Source of the DNA: Protula sp. h YS-2021
Taxonomy: Eukaryota; Annelida; Polychaeta; Sabellida; Serpulidae
Direction of reading: 5' to 3'
DNA: 64,000 bases
NCBI GenBank assembly: GCA_949752745.1
Contig: OX457026.1
Coordinates: 26,598,116 to 26,662,115, forward strand
Part shown: piece by piece, positions 36,021-47,396 of the stretch
Position numbering within the stretch: the stretch's first letter is position 1
Layout: the number at the start of each line of letters is the position of its first letter
Notes under the pieces: model-generated
The model's input: the letters and a program-made list of their open reading frames with translations, nothing else
What the model was told of the DNA's origin: nothing
Databases searched by the model: none
Translations under genes and position numbers: made by a program

Positions 36021-36159
36021 CAAAACTCAATCTTGCACTAACACATTCAAATTAAGTAAAACTTTCTGACAGGCTCTTCGGCCCCAGTTTTTGCGCGTTT
36101 TTTTATTCTAAAATTAATTTTCCCTTATCTATTTCACAAAAGAATGTCTCACTTAGATA

Positions 36160-36245
36160 TGAAATAAAGAAAGAAAGGCAGAAAGAATGAAAGAATGAAA
36201 GAACGAAAGAAAGAAAGAAAGAAAGAACGAAAGAAAGAAAAAAGG
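36160..36245. repeat. (GAAA)n microsatellite
   Basis: Imperfect GAAA repeats. On the minus strand this is the CT-rich start of the intron just downstream of the signal-peptide exon's donor. Confidence 0.9.
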
Positions 36246-36255
36246 TAACACTCAC

Positions 36256-36343
36256 CAGCACGTATATCGATACCGGTGACCTGCAAGCCAGGGAGCTGAA
36301 ATACCAGTATAAAACAGTATAATCCCAGTATATTTCTTTCCAT
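36256..36343 (-). CDS. Candidate first coding exon with signal peptide
   Basis: Starts ATG at 36343-36341 and encodes MERNILGLYCFILVFQLPGL then QVTGIDIRA. That gives a short charged n-region, an ~11-residue hydrophobic core and a polar end, a good secretory signal peptide. The donor at 36255-36250 is GTGAGT, after 29 codons plus one base (phase 1). The Ig-domain exon at 12140-12421 begins in the matching phase; joining the two makes a GAT codon and an uninterrupted frame. 5' UTR extent and promoter are not visible. The pairing with the Ig exon is inference: an unrelated gene, or intervening exons, remain possible. Confidence 0.55.
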
Positions 36344-36860
36344 GATGTCTTCTTAATACATTACGCTGGAATGGACAGCTCCTCTACTCCCAAGTACCGG
36401 ATTCTGAAATCAGACACCATAATAGTTTGACACGATAATCAACATGTACACCCTGGTGTGTACAGTATCCGGTATGAACCTACTGTTGCTGAGAAATCGA
36501 CGAGTGGCATGTTACATGTAGCCCACGGAAACAAAGGACAATAACGCGTTGGTAAGTTTTCTAAGTTTGTTATTGCTATGTAGAAACTGAAGGCATAACA
36601 CTTGCTAAGCCACTGCTGTGTAAAATATGTACATGAAAACCCTAACAAATACTAGGAGATGCAATGGGGCTGTTTCTGAATGATTTTGCCAAACCGAATT
36701 CCACTAGACAGTGGAATGACCTACTTGAATAAGCCACAAAATAAAACTGTGTATACCACATACGGCTTTCCAAATGAAGATGTCACGCGACATGGCTTGA
36801 GATTCAAGATCAGGTAGTTTATAGTTAACACAAGTGGTGGCCAAACTTCTAGACCTCTGG
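36344..36860. other. Upstream of the signal-peptide exon; no clear promoter
   Basis: Would hold the 5' UTR and promoter of the minus-strand gene. No TATA box or initiator stands out. ORFs here are not protein-like. Confidence 0.4.
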
Positions 36861-36867
36861 ACAACCA

Positions 36868-37056
36868 GGAGTGGTATTCTGCTCTGTCCTTATTTTTAAG
36901 GACGTCCTTATTTAAAAAAAAACAAGGATAAAAAAGCTATTCTGCTCTATCCTCAAACTTAACAAAGTCTTTTAAAAATAAGGATAAAAATTATGGATGA
37001 ATCATCTCAAGAGCAAGGACATCCTTAAAAATAAAGACAGAGCAGAATACCACTCC
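36868..37056. mobile_element. 189-bp MITE with ~45-bp TIRs
   Basis: GGAGTGGTATTCTGCTCTGT at the left is inverted at the right (37037-37056) and extends through TTATTTTTAAGGACGTCCTT. A third partial copy of the motif lies in the middle. No target duplication could be assigned. The sequence 37057-37660 is non-coding, with a C-rich patch at 37350-37365. Confidence 0.75.
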
Positions 37057-37678
37057 ATTTCATAAACACTGGTAGTCAGGCCAAAAATTTGGTCGTCGAG
37101 GAATACAATAATTACGATCAAACAGCACTGGTAACGACATAACTTGCTCCTCCCAGTTAAGCTTTTTCGCTACTCAAAGTAGCGGATATATGGACATATA
37201 TGGACATACCGGAAATAACGCCATACTTTGTCTGTTCCGACCATGTCGTTATTACGTGGTTGCACTGTATTTCATTTACTTTTATCCATTTTAATTCGGA
37301 GATTTGATGTTTAAACCCAAAGCCCTGTAAGCTCTCCATATATCTACCCCTCCTCCCCCCCCCCCTGAATGAAGCTGCACTACATATACACTCAAAGCGG
37401 TTGTGCTCCGTGCTTTCTGGGCTCTACCCTCTGCTCTTTGAACTGTGCGATCCATCAGTATGAGCTTTTTGCAGCACCTGTGCAAAATTTTCACCCCCAC
37501 TGCCTTAATGTTGATTCCGTTGTCCCATGTTGCAGATCGAAACGAAACTTTAAGCTTTGAAGTTACTTCTTTACTTAAACCCAATACATTTTGCTCGAGC
37601 AAAAAACTATTAAACATCAGTACATAAAAACTCTTTCTAGAAGACCTCGTGATTACAAAGCCAATGCTCTTATCACCA

Positions 37679-38289
37679 GGGGTACATGCAATTTGACCAA
37701 CCGCAATTTGACCAACCACAACTTGACCAACAGAAATTTGACCAACTGCAATTTGACCAACCGCTTAATGGAAAAACTGACATTTGACCAACTTTCAGAT
37801 ATACATAACCTTATAAATCTAGGAGTTCGAGGTTTCGTAAGAAAAATTTCAAAAAAGTGCTCATTTGCATCAAAGAGATGTTGCGCTAATCCCCTCTCTT
37901 TCAATGAGTGTCATAAGGATGAGTTCCACGTGCCCCGTTAATCTCCGTAATCCGGCGTTACACAAACAAACCCAGACCTGGTGGACGCTTTAGTGTCATC
38001 TCAGGTACGTGATTTATATGAAGTTTTGAGAGCATATGAGATTACTACCATCCCGTCACATTTAGGACAGTACTTTTACTTGTAGTGTTATAACTGTTTA
38101 AATGTTGCTTTTGTCGGAACATTTGTGATTGCTAATGTTTTACTGATACGTGTTACGAAAAACAATAAATTATGAAGTTGGTCAAATGTCCGTTTTTTCA
38201 TTAAGAGGTTGGTCAAATTGCGGTTGGTCAAATTTCAGTTGGTCAAATTTCGGTTGGTCAAATTTCGGTTGGTCAAATGTCCTACACCC
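37679..38289. mobile_element. TIR element with AATTTGACCAACCGC sub-repeats and 8-bp target duplication
   Basis: The left end has six or seven copies of a 15-mer (AATTTGACCAACCGC). The right end (38165-38289) has five or six inverted copies, and both are bounded internally by TTAATGxAAAAACxGACATTT. Termini read inward are GGGGTACATG and GGGTGTAGGACA. TATCACCA lies directly outside both ends (37671-37678 and 38290-38297), a perfect 8-bp duplication. The ~330-bp interior has no transposase. The superfamily is unclear: hAT and P use 8 bp, MULEs usually 8-10. Confidence 0.85.
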
Positions 38290-38379
38290 TATCACCAGGC
38301 CACAAAGCCTCCACACTTTTCGACTGGTGAAGAAGCCTCAAGTACGAGCACACTGTGATTTTTCTGCAATGTCACCGTT

Positions 38380-38640
38380 TCTGCCCAATATTTTGGCCAA
38401 TTTCGGTCAAATCGTCAAACAAAATGTGACCTGATGCAGTAGCAGGAACATTCCTGTTAAATTTCAACGCAGCCGGCTGAATCTGTATGGCAGCGGCATT
38501 TGTTTTGTGTTTTCTTAAATTTCTAATTTGGACAATATTTTGGCCCAATTTTGGTCAAATCGCCAAAAAAATACAACTTGTGTGGTAATTCCCATTCGGA
38601 AACGAAGCAATCGAAACAAACTTGTTGAAAAATGAAAAAA
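38380..38640. repeat. Relative of the 23440-24150 repeat
   Basis: Shares GGAACATTCCTGTTAAATTT, 'gcagccggctgaat..agcagc.gcattt' and CAAATCGCCAAAAAAATAC with 23455-23540. Followed by G-runs (~38719, ~38760, ~38794) and a 10-bp inverted repeat, TTTGAGAGGC (38698 and 38805). Confidence 0.6.
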
Positions 38641-38819
38641 TTGTGAACAAGAAACATCCAAAAAAGATCTGAGGACATCGTAAGTTGTTTCAAACCTTTG
38701 AGAGGCCCTTAAAACACAGGGGGGGGGGGACTTTTTACTAAATGGTCATAAATGGGATTGGGGGGGGATGAGGTTACCAGGCATGTGAAATTTGGGGGGG
38801 GGGAGCCTCTCAAAACTAA

Positions 38820-39635
38820 ACCCGACTATTACGTTCACTACACCAGAATCTTGGTTAAGTGTTTTCCCTTTGCTTGTGTTGTGCGGATTCATTGCATCGC
38901 GGCCTTGTAGCTTACCTGTTGCGCTTTTTAATATTACGCTTTCACCAACAGTAAACGACAATACATTATACATTTTATACAACAGATATGACTGCACTCT
39001 CGCATGTGGAATGTTTACAAGATACAAAAGACACTCTCACGAAATATTTAAGAAGTACGGTTCACTGTTGTTTCGATGTGTGCGGCTTCATTATTGCCGC
39101 GGACACAACGCCGCTTTGTCTGCACCAGGGTGACGAACCGCGGTAATCTTATGCGCTTGGTAGTTTTGCCAAATGTCAGGTTTTGCTGGTATTTTTTTGT
39201 TCACTGGTCTCGCAACTGCTACACACTTCTAGGAGTATTGATATATACGGGGCCGCTGTGGTGCGTCACTAATGACGTCATCACCGCCATCCCTCACTGT
39301 TTTGTGACATCAGGATATCATGTAATTTCAGACCATGTAATCTGAGGTTGCAAAGTTTAACTAATGCCGTACGGCAGTGGGAAACGCAAATGAAGTCACT
39401 CTCGATTCAGTTCTAACAGATTTCAGGAAAACCCAACTCCCGTAACCTTTGACCTTAAAACTGAAGCTCAAGACCAGAAACTTACCCTCATGTGGCTTCG
39501 ATTCTATAGCAGTTGGCAGTTTGAAAATGATGTCACAACTGTTCCTACTCTTAACGGCCTCCGAGAAGTATCGCTTTACTTCACAGTTAAAAGAAACAAC
39601 ATCCGATATTCAAGACTACTGTTTGGGCGATCATG
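38820..39635. other. No supportable gene
   Basis: Overlapping ORFs on both strands (38792-39133 plus; 38746-39027 minus) exist. The minus one contains a V-domain-like FTVGESVILKS stretch followed by GTAAGC, but there is no Cys pair and no convincing acceptor. Confidence 0.4.
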
Positions 39636-39639
39636 TTGA

Positions 39640-39940
39640 AGTATTGATTTGTCGACGATTCTATCCTCTAGTGACGTGGAATCGATCCCAGATACGCGGA
39701 ATCGATTATATTAGTAACTTTTCGAATACATAATAGACTTCTTTAAAAAAAAGGAAACAATTCTGATATCTTTGTCAACACATATTTCAAATGTTACTGA
39801 AAGTTAATCGAAACACACTTCTTCGACCATTAGCAACCGACCTTTTTGCCATTCATTATGCTGATAAAACAATTGCTTTAACACTCCAACTGAAACAAAT
39901 GTAAAAGCTGCAGAAGGAGCTTCGATTCCTTGACAAGCCT
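39640..39940 (+). repeat. Dispersed repeat 'GACGTGGAATCGAT', copy 2
   Basis: Homologous along ~290 bp to 46690-46960: GATTCTATCC..GTGACGTGG, AGATACGCGGAATCGATTAT, TTTTCGAATACATAA, then AACACATATTTCAAAT. Confidence 0.65.
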
Positions 39941-40440
39941 TTGCGAGAAACATCACTGACGGTCTTCAGAACACAACAAAAGCAAAACCACCTCAACAAA
40001 ACACATGCCAGTGCGGATATCCTGTTCATTTGTCTATTTCGTGGAACTTTCCATTCTCCTTACTATTCGACAAATATATCCGTCTTCAGTTCGCCTCATT
40101 ATATAAACCTATCTTACAACTAACCTCAGCTACAATTTCCTGTAGTTCTTACATAATTTATCACTTTACCAAGATTGCTATTTATAACTTTAACTTGCAT
40201 TTATTTACTATTAGTTAACAAAAATTAGGACGCGAATGTAATTGATTAGGCAGCAGGTGCTGTGGAAAGGTTGCTTAGCGTGAGTGTCCTTGGACAATGG
40301 CACTGCTTAAGCCCGTCACTGCATCAAACATTTAAAAAAAAAATAATAACCTTTACAGATTTAGACTAAACTGCCATTGTTTGGTACTTAATTGGTGATG
40401 AGTTTATGATGTAATGGAAATGCATGTAAAATTTAACAAA
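39941..40440. other. No gene seen
   Basis: AT-rich non-coding sequence leading into a TA microsatellite. Confidence 0.5.
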
Positions 40441-40483
40441 CACACATGCGCATAATATAAATATATATATATATATATATAAA

Positions 40484-40616
40484 CAGGGTTCGCGCTGGGT
40501 CCTCAGGAAAGTGAGTCAAAAAAGGAAAGTGTGACTCAGTTGGGTCCAGAAAGACTCGGTGGGTTCCGTAAAAAATGCCCAAAAAGTGGACAAAAACCCC
40601 GTCAACGCGAACCCTG
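40484..40616. mobile_element. 133-bp hAT-like MITE inside a (TA)n tract
   Basis: Termini CAGGGTTCGCGCTGGG and, inverted, CAGGGTTCGCGTTGAC. CAGGG is a common hAT end. Flanked on both sides by TA microsatellite (40458-40481, 40618-40670), so the target duplication cannot be read uniquely. No coding capacity. Confidence 0.65.
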
Positions 40617-40637
40617 TTATATATATATATATATTAT

Positions 40638-40668
<31 letters not shown>

Positions 40669-40704
40669 CTTGTCCAACAATCTATACTAACAATTTATAT
40701 TGAC

Positions 40705-41100
40705 AATGGGAAAAGGGGGACAGCTAACACCCCTTGGAGATGTGGGAAAAGGGGGGGGGGGGGCAGTTGACACCCCTTGCAGATGAGGGAGAAGGGGGAC
40801 AGCTAACACCCCTTGGAGATGTGGGAAAAGGGGGGGGGGCAGCTGACACTTCTTGCAGATGAGGGAGAAGGGGGACAGCTAACACCCCTTGGAGATGTTG
40901 GAAAGGGGGGGCAGTTGACACCCCTTGCAGATGAGGGAGAAGGGGGACAGCTAACAACCCTTGGACATGTGGGAAAAAGGGGGCAGTTGATACCCCTTGT
41001 AGATGAGGGAGAAGGGGGACAGCTAACACCCCTTGGAGATGTGGGAAAAGGTGGGGCAGTTGACACCCCTTGCAGATGAGGGAGAAGGGGGAGCAGAAGA
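40705..41100. repeat. G-rich minisatellite of alternating ~45-bp half units
   Basis: Alternating GACAGCTAACACCCCTTGGA and GCAGTTGACACCCCTTGCAG half units, each preceded by G4-G13 runs; four to five full ~92-bp units. Closely spaced G-runs could form G-quadruplexes. The both-strand ORFs (to 176 codons on minus) are repeat artefacts. Confidence 0.9.
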
Positions 41101-43790
41101 CGGAGACCTTGAAGCTCTTCAGTGGAATTCCAAGTTGTAAAAATTTTTTTTAAATTACCTTTTTGTGCAAGAGAACGCAAAGCCGAAACGAAAAAAAAAT
41201 CGCGTAAATCTATCAGTTTGAATACCACGATTCCGGGGGTTGACAACAATTTTTCATTTGATTTGTTCGATCGGGTAATTAAAACCAGAATTGACATATC
41301 AGAAAGAAACAAAAAAAGAACAGAAACGTGCATAATTGATGTAGTACTTACAGCTCCACCTTCAGTATCAGAAGTAGAAGGGTAAACATTCCGTCATTGT
41401 GTCGTTAAGCGTCCTTGTCCGAAAAGCTCCTTACTTTATTCGGCCAAGCAAAACAAAAATCTACTTCCGAACTGCAATTTTAGTTATTCTTTACGCCCGC
41501 ACAGCGCTTACTCTCCTCAATCCTTGCAATGCTGTGGAGCTCATTTATCGAAAATATTCTGACGGAAGAATCGCGAAGCAGAGTTCGGGCGTGTTCTGAT
41601 CACATACGTGTCAAAACGGCACAGTTCTTTTTTTTTCTCTCGATTCGAGCCGTGCAAACTCAACACGGTAAAATAAACACAAACTATACTCTGAATTGAG
41701 CAAACACTGGAACTGTACTTGCTTTTCAGACTGTGAGCAGATTTATCTTCATGAAAAAAAAAACGTTATATGCCCATTATATAATCGGAATTCGTGGTAT
41801 ATTCAGTTTAGCGCGGTGTTTTTATAACTACCATTGTACTTTTTGCCCCTTTCCTTTGACGTCCCAATACAATGTGAACTTCTTTTAGAATACAATTTCC
41901 TCAGGCCAACAACACTTTTCAGCAAGGGCAGAGCTTCCTCACTACCCTCGTTAAATTAATCGCAGTGCATTATTTATATAAGCAGCTAATTAGAATATCC
42001 TTGTGCAGGTAGTCAGAACAGGTACAAACGCAACACCAAACTGTATACATTGTTCAAAGACTACAGAATTCCCTGCGTCTGATCAATGACATTTTGTAAA
42101 TTAATGTCTGGTTATTGGGACTTTTAGCACTGCAAAAGAAAAAAAAAGCGATTGAAAAATACCTACGGTCGCGAAACATACTTCACAAGCTGCATTTAAA
42201 AATCACTTTGAAACGTTTTTCCCTGGCATAATAACGAAGGAGTTGCCTTTTTCACGCACATATCTACGAAAGAATAGTTTAATATAGCACGCAGTCAAAG
42301 CCGGGCAGATAGACTATGTGCCAAACTGATGTAACAGACACGAAATCCTATACATCTACCCCTCTCACCCCCCTCCCTCTCCCCCCACCACCTTTACCAT
42401 TTAAATTTCTCAATCACAGAAATTGACAACACGCCTACAATAAATTTCTCAGGCAACTGCGGTCAAAATATCTTTAAAAAATATTAGAAATTCTTTGAAA
42501 AAACACACACATTGTCGTGGTTATCCTGTGGCGACCACAACCTACGAAGCCCGCCTACGACCTTCATCAACTTACAAAACAGCACCAATTACGCAACAAC
42601 TTACCTGTCTCTTCAGACTTCAACAACATAAGAAACCCTTGAGAATGGCACTCGATAATTGGCAATCTCCTGGCTGTATTGAAGCTGGGCTGTATCCGTA
42701 TAACGCAGCTAGTCGTGTCAAAGCGTCTGAAGAAAGTACGAGCGCTTCATGCTTACAGCAGCGACGGCAGCCCGCTTAGTGTTCTTATATATCAGCTTAA
42801 GCTCCTCGCAACCACCCTACTACTGTACTCTTGACAAGTCTGGGGCGAACTGCAAGCAACAGCGACCAGCGTTAATGTTAACGATTGAAAATGAAATAAT
42901 TAAGGGAAGTATTGCAAAAAAAAAAAAAACAAACAAACAAAACAAAACAAAAACAACTATTGACATTATTTTAATAGACGAGAAATACTTCAGTATTAAA
43001 CAAAACCCATGTTTAAAGAATAACTTGCACTGTGGAAAGTTTTAAGGGCAGTGATATCGCCTAAGTCCGAGTCACCTTCATTGTTTTCATGGACAGGTTG
43101 GCGCCCGTGTGCACCATACTCGCCCCCCCACCCCTCAGGCTAAGATGTTACTTCCCCCGTCCTGACCCCTTCCAGGTCAGACAATTTTTCGACCTTTCAT
43201 TCCCATAACCTCACCCATAACATTCATTTCTTCTCGTCAAACTGGAAGAGAGAAAAGAGGGTCATACTTTGTAATTTTTCACAGTTGCCTGAGAAAAGCG
43301 GTCTTGCCCTCAATTGTACAAGTCTTTTATCTACAGAACGTCAAATTAAACAATCTAATCTTATCACGATGATTGTGTTCTATTCCGAAACACACTAACT
43401 TTGCCTATAGTGCTTTGTTTCGCAAATAACGAAAACATATGAAAATTCTTATTTGACTGATATGTTCTTATTTTAAATAAATGAGTGTTAACAACAACAA
43501 CAACAACAACAACAAAATTAATCAAAAATAATAATCGCGTCCGAAGAGGACGGTGGCCCGGCCGTGTTTTCATTTGGAGCTTTCTAACGTGAGCATACGA
43601 CAGGGAGGCGGTGTAACAGGCTATCTGACCCCCCTCTCCCCCTCCCCCCTCCCTGTTCAGCTTCCCCCTACGAAAGACGAGAAGTATCACAGGGGTGGTG
43701 AGATAAGGTGCCTTGATATTGACACAGCGGTGTCTTGATATCACAACCAGTGTTGTGATATCATAGGGGTGCGTTCACAACATCTTGGTT
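41101..43790. other. No supportable gene; simple repeats
   Basis: Includes C-rich 42358-42390, A-rich 42918-42950 and (AAC)n at 43490-43515. ORFs at 41122-41385, 42495-42779 and 42749-43045 have no domain-like features. Confidence 0.45.
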
Positions 43791-43794
43791 GTGA

Positions 43795-44290
43795 TATCAG
43801 GACCCCAAGGTGTCGATGTCAAAATCGCTCTATCTCTAACCGTTTTCGAGATAATCATCAACTTCCGGTTTTTGACCTTGACCGTGACGGAGGAGGTCAA
43901 GGTCACCGACGTACCTCTTACATAACATCATTTAGGCCCAGAGGGTCGAAAATAAGCTCAAAATCGCTCTATCTCTAACCGTTTTCGAGATAATGGACAA
44001 TTTTTCTGTAACCGATTTCAATATACAAAAGTCACATGACCTTGACCTTGACACTGAATGTCGAGATTCCCTTCATGCTGTTACTGCCTACTGACACCGT
44101 ACACGTGTTGAAACAAGGATTTGGGTGCTATTTCCAGCAATTGTTCGTGATGGAATAGGTTTGGGCCTTATATAACGTCTTATATAACGTCTTTTAGGCC
44201 CAAAGAGTCGAAATTAAGCTCAAAATCACTCTATCTCTAACCGTTTTCGAGATAATGGTCAATTTCCGGTTTTTGACCTTGACCTTGAGC
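43795..44290 (+). repeat. Tandem/dispersed CTCTAACCGTTTTCGAGATAA repeat
   Basis: Three units of AAAATCGCTCTATCTCTAAC (43821, 43958, 44220) are each followed by CGTTTTCGAGATAAT and a TTTTTGACCTTGACC block, with a TTTAGGCCCAxAGxGTCGAA spacer. Related to fragments at 180-480 and 32755-32890. Followed by G13 at ~44425; nothing else to 45000. Confidence 0.75.
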
Positions 44291-45003
44291 CCAGGTGGAT
44301 ACTACTTATCGCTAAGATTATCATAAATAATAATATCCACCTTATGCAAGAAACGCTGTCTTGTATGTTCAACTTCATCTTCTCTTTAGAAAGTGATACC
44401 AATAGGGGGCAAAAAATACCAGTGGGGGGGGGGGGATAGCCTAGTCTATCTTACCCCCGGGAGGGAAGCTGTACAGGGTGCAAGATATCCTGTTACAAAG
44501 GAAGCTATGCTGTTAATATTTAAACAATCGACCCTAAAGTGTAGAAGTGAAAATCCTAACGTCAAATGACGCATAAAAACACGGAGATAGGCCCATGGAA
44601 CTGCTCGATACACATTTTCCCGATATATATTCTCTCGGAGATAAATGACATAAAATCAATAAACACCGCATTTGAATGCATCTAACGAATCAACATGTCT
44701 GGCACATTTATTGCAACTACCAACTTAGAATCAAGTCAGATATTGTAACAATACGGCGCTTTCTAAACAGCAGTCCTATATTTCAGCATATCCCAAAGGC
44801 GTTGTTGTCCAGCAGCCTGCCTCTACAGCGGATCGGTCTGTTGTCTATGACACTTTTTTACTCTGCAGACCCATTGGAGATTCCGCGAAAACAGTATTCA
44901 TAAAAGTAAGGGACTACTTCTTAAAATAGCCACCCGCTCTGTGTTTATGCGTAACAGACAGATCTCTCAGAGGTCATCTGATTTATAACAACGAGCATTT
45001 TTA

Positions 45004-45527
45004 TTAACACTTGACAAGCCTTTGGCTTGCAAGGGTCATATGAATTTGTGCGAGCAAAATTCGTCCTTTTTTTCTTCTTGACAGTTTTTCCGATTTTTTG
45101 TGTTTTCTTCTTCTCTGACACTACGGGCCCTACGACCATGAAACTTGGGACTTATGAAGAGCTTGATCTGAACATGTGCATGTCACTTTTTTCTTTCGTC
45201 TTTGATTTCTTTTCTTTGTTAAAACGCCATGTGAAAAGAGTGTATTTTTTGCAAATAAATGCGTAGCATTTAACGACAGCACAGAATACACATTTGCTCA
45301 GTGAGCTTTGTGCGAGCTCTCACTGCGTAAATAGATAACACGGCGTACGCCTGACCAGTCAATACAACTTTAAGTCAACAACAACCGAACACTACTCGGC
45401 TTATAAGACGTATTCAAGCTGTGTTGTTTGCAATATATTATTCAATAAATAACCAATTGCAGGACGTATTTTTGCGTTTTAATTTTTGTCAAGTGTTTAA
45501 CATTTCGCTAGCGGAATGAACTTCTAG
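45004..45527 (+). mobile_element. Helitron/Helentron-like non-autonomous element, 524 bp
   Basis: Begins TTAACACTTGACAAGCC and ends with a TTCGCTAGCGGAA hairpin, then TGAACTTCTAG and T. GTCAAGTGTTTAA near the 3' end is the inverted complement of the 5' TTAACACTTGAC, an asymmetric inverted repeat as in Helentrons. The 113-bp copy at 17328-17440 shares the first ~85 and last ~30 bp. No Rep/helicase. The interior ORFs are not protein-like. Confidence 0.65.
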
Positions 45528-46470
45528 TCTTTTATTTGTTTACCTGTTTATTTATGTTTATCTATTTTTTTCTTTACCATTCTACTCCACATATTTTGTG
45601 ATTATACAAAAACAAATAATACGGCAAACTTTAATGGCAGGTCTGCTTGACTCACCCCACTTTATGAACGTTCATGGCCATCAAGTTATACAATGCTTTC
45701 AGATATACGCGGTGCATTTTCAGGGAAAAAATCTGGCTAAAACAGACCACAACACACATAAAATCAATTAAATAGTGTTTAGCCTTCTTAACGTACACAA
45801 TATCGAACATTTCTACACTACATTTCTTTTTCCTTTTTAACACTTTGCACGGCAGTGAATTGCAAAGAGTAGATTGATTGAAACTGTGAGTCCAATTCTT
45901 TTACACCTTTTTTTTTCATTATTTCGTCTCTGGTTCTCAACAAACTGGACCCAGGACCACGAAATTTTGCACATATGTGAGACACTGCATTTGCTGTGAA
46001 GTTTTGTACCTTGATTTTTCCCTTTGTTTCATTTTCATAGTCAAAACACGAAGCATAAACAATTATTTTTTTAACTAACACAGTGCATTAAGTAATGCTG
46101 CAATCTCTGAAGCTTTGCCAAACGTCATCAGTTAGTAATGCATTCACGGTGTACATCACATGCATACGGCAGTTACGCTGAGTATAGTGAAATTTTGTTT
46201 GTGTTGAGTTTTTAAGAACGAGGCGTCGATGAAAAATCTAACTTAATTAAATTTAATAAATCAACCGGTACTTAATAGTCAACTGCGGCTCATGCAAGTT
46301 TGTTCCAATAAAGTGACAATTTGCAGGGGATATAACGGTTATAAGGTCTCAAGATGTCAGGAAACTTGGGAATACCGTGCACTTGGACTTGGTATGAACT
46401 GAGTTTAGTTGGTTATGATTAGTTAAAACGCATTATTGTCCAATCACACACAACCACACTAAAATTAATC
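45528..46470. other. No gene seen
   Basis: AT-rich. ORFs on minus at 45652-46081 lack recognisable features. Confidence 0.45.
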
Positions 46471-46472
46471 TG

Positions 46473-46564
46473 TTTCGAAGATCACAAAAAAGATATTATA
46501 TATATATATATATCTATATATCTATATACGGTCCTGATTCTTTTTTTTTTTTTTTGTGATCTTC

Positions 46565-46642
<78 letters not shown>
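46473..46642. repeat. Short TIR element and (TA)n tract
   Basis: TTCGAAGATCACAAAAAA (46473 onward) is inverted at 46550-46568 around a TA/T-rich core, a ~95-bp MITE-like hairpin. It is followed directly by ~75 bp of TA. Confidence 0.65.
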
Positions 46643-46646
<4 letters not shown>

Positions 46647-46689
46647 GCTATATATATATATTGCACATATATTAGTGTTAGGACGATCC

Positions 46690-46960
46690 TGTTAAAGTTT
46701 CGATTCGTCGCCAATTCTATCGCGACATAGAATCCATCCCGGATACGTAGAATCGATTTTGCAACGACTTTTCGAATACATAACAGTCTTCTTTGCCAAA
46801 AAAGGCAGTTTTTATACCTTTGTTAACACATATTTCAAATTTAACTGCATGCTTATCTAAACACACTGCTTCGACTTTTCCCAACCTCTGTACCATTTAC
46901 TATGATGATGAAACAGTTTTTCTATCGTTCCAACCAAAATAATTTGTGAAGTCTATCCTA
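46690..46960 (+). repeat. Dispersed repeat 'GACGTGGAATCGAT', copy 3
   Basis: AATTCTATCGCGACATAGAA, GGATACGTAGAATCGATTTT, CGACTTTTCGAATACATAA and so on, colinear with 39640-39940. It ends one base before the GGGGGTGTACG terminus of the next element. Confidence 0.65.
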
Positions 46961-46961
46961 A

Positions 46962-47396
46962 TGGGGGTGTACGAAATAATGGTAAAACCGTAAACGAAAA
47001 AAATGTAAACGGAAAAATGGTTAAGTGTTAAAAATTATTTAAAAAATGGTAAAATGACTTAAGTTAAACACAGTGAAACACTCAGCAACATATTTAATCT
47101 TAACGTATAAAGTTTTTGTGATCATATGTAAGTTTTCGCTCCCCTTTGCTGTTTGGTATTATTTCATGTTGAACATGAACACGCTTAATTCGCCCCTGCT
47201 TATTTATTGTTCCAAAAACATCTGAGTAATGCAAGGGTTAATTGTAATGCGTGGTGGGGGGGGGGGGGGGGCTTCTCATCCGTCGGTTATTTCATAAAGG
47301 GATTATAAAATCTCCAGAAAGATGTACAAAGCCTCACGACTTATGGCATTTATGGCACTAAGGAGACTTTGTTTGATGTTGAGTAAGGTGTCAGGT
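46962..47396. mobile_element. TIR element with TAAACGGAAAAAATGG sub-repeats, copy 2 (one end lost)
   Basis: The terminus GGGGGTGTACGAAATAATGG, then sub-repeats (GTAAACGGAAAAATGGTTAA), then an interior colinear with the reversed interior of 30154-30704 to about GATGTTGAGTAAGG. The far TIR is not recognisable. A G18 run sits at ~47254. 47400-48515 holds no gene. Confidence 0.6.

Noticed and set aside
38746..39027. Minus-strand ORF with FTVGESVILKS as a second Ig exon
   Set aside because: No Cys pair, no convincing acceptor, and its end lies in a G-run/inverted-repeat region.
40724..41333. 101- and 176-codon minus ORFs with PLLPHLQGVS repeats
   Set aside because: Translations of the G-rich minisatellite at 40705-41100.
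42495..42779. 94-codon plus ORF as a host exon
   Set aside because: No family pattern, no splice sites in phase, ordinary base composition.
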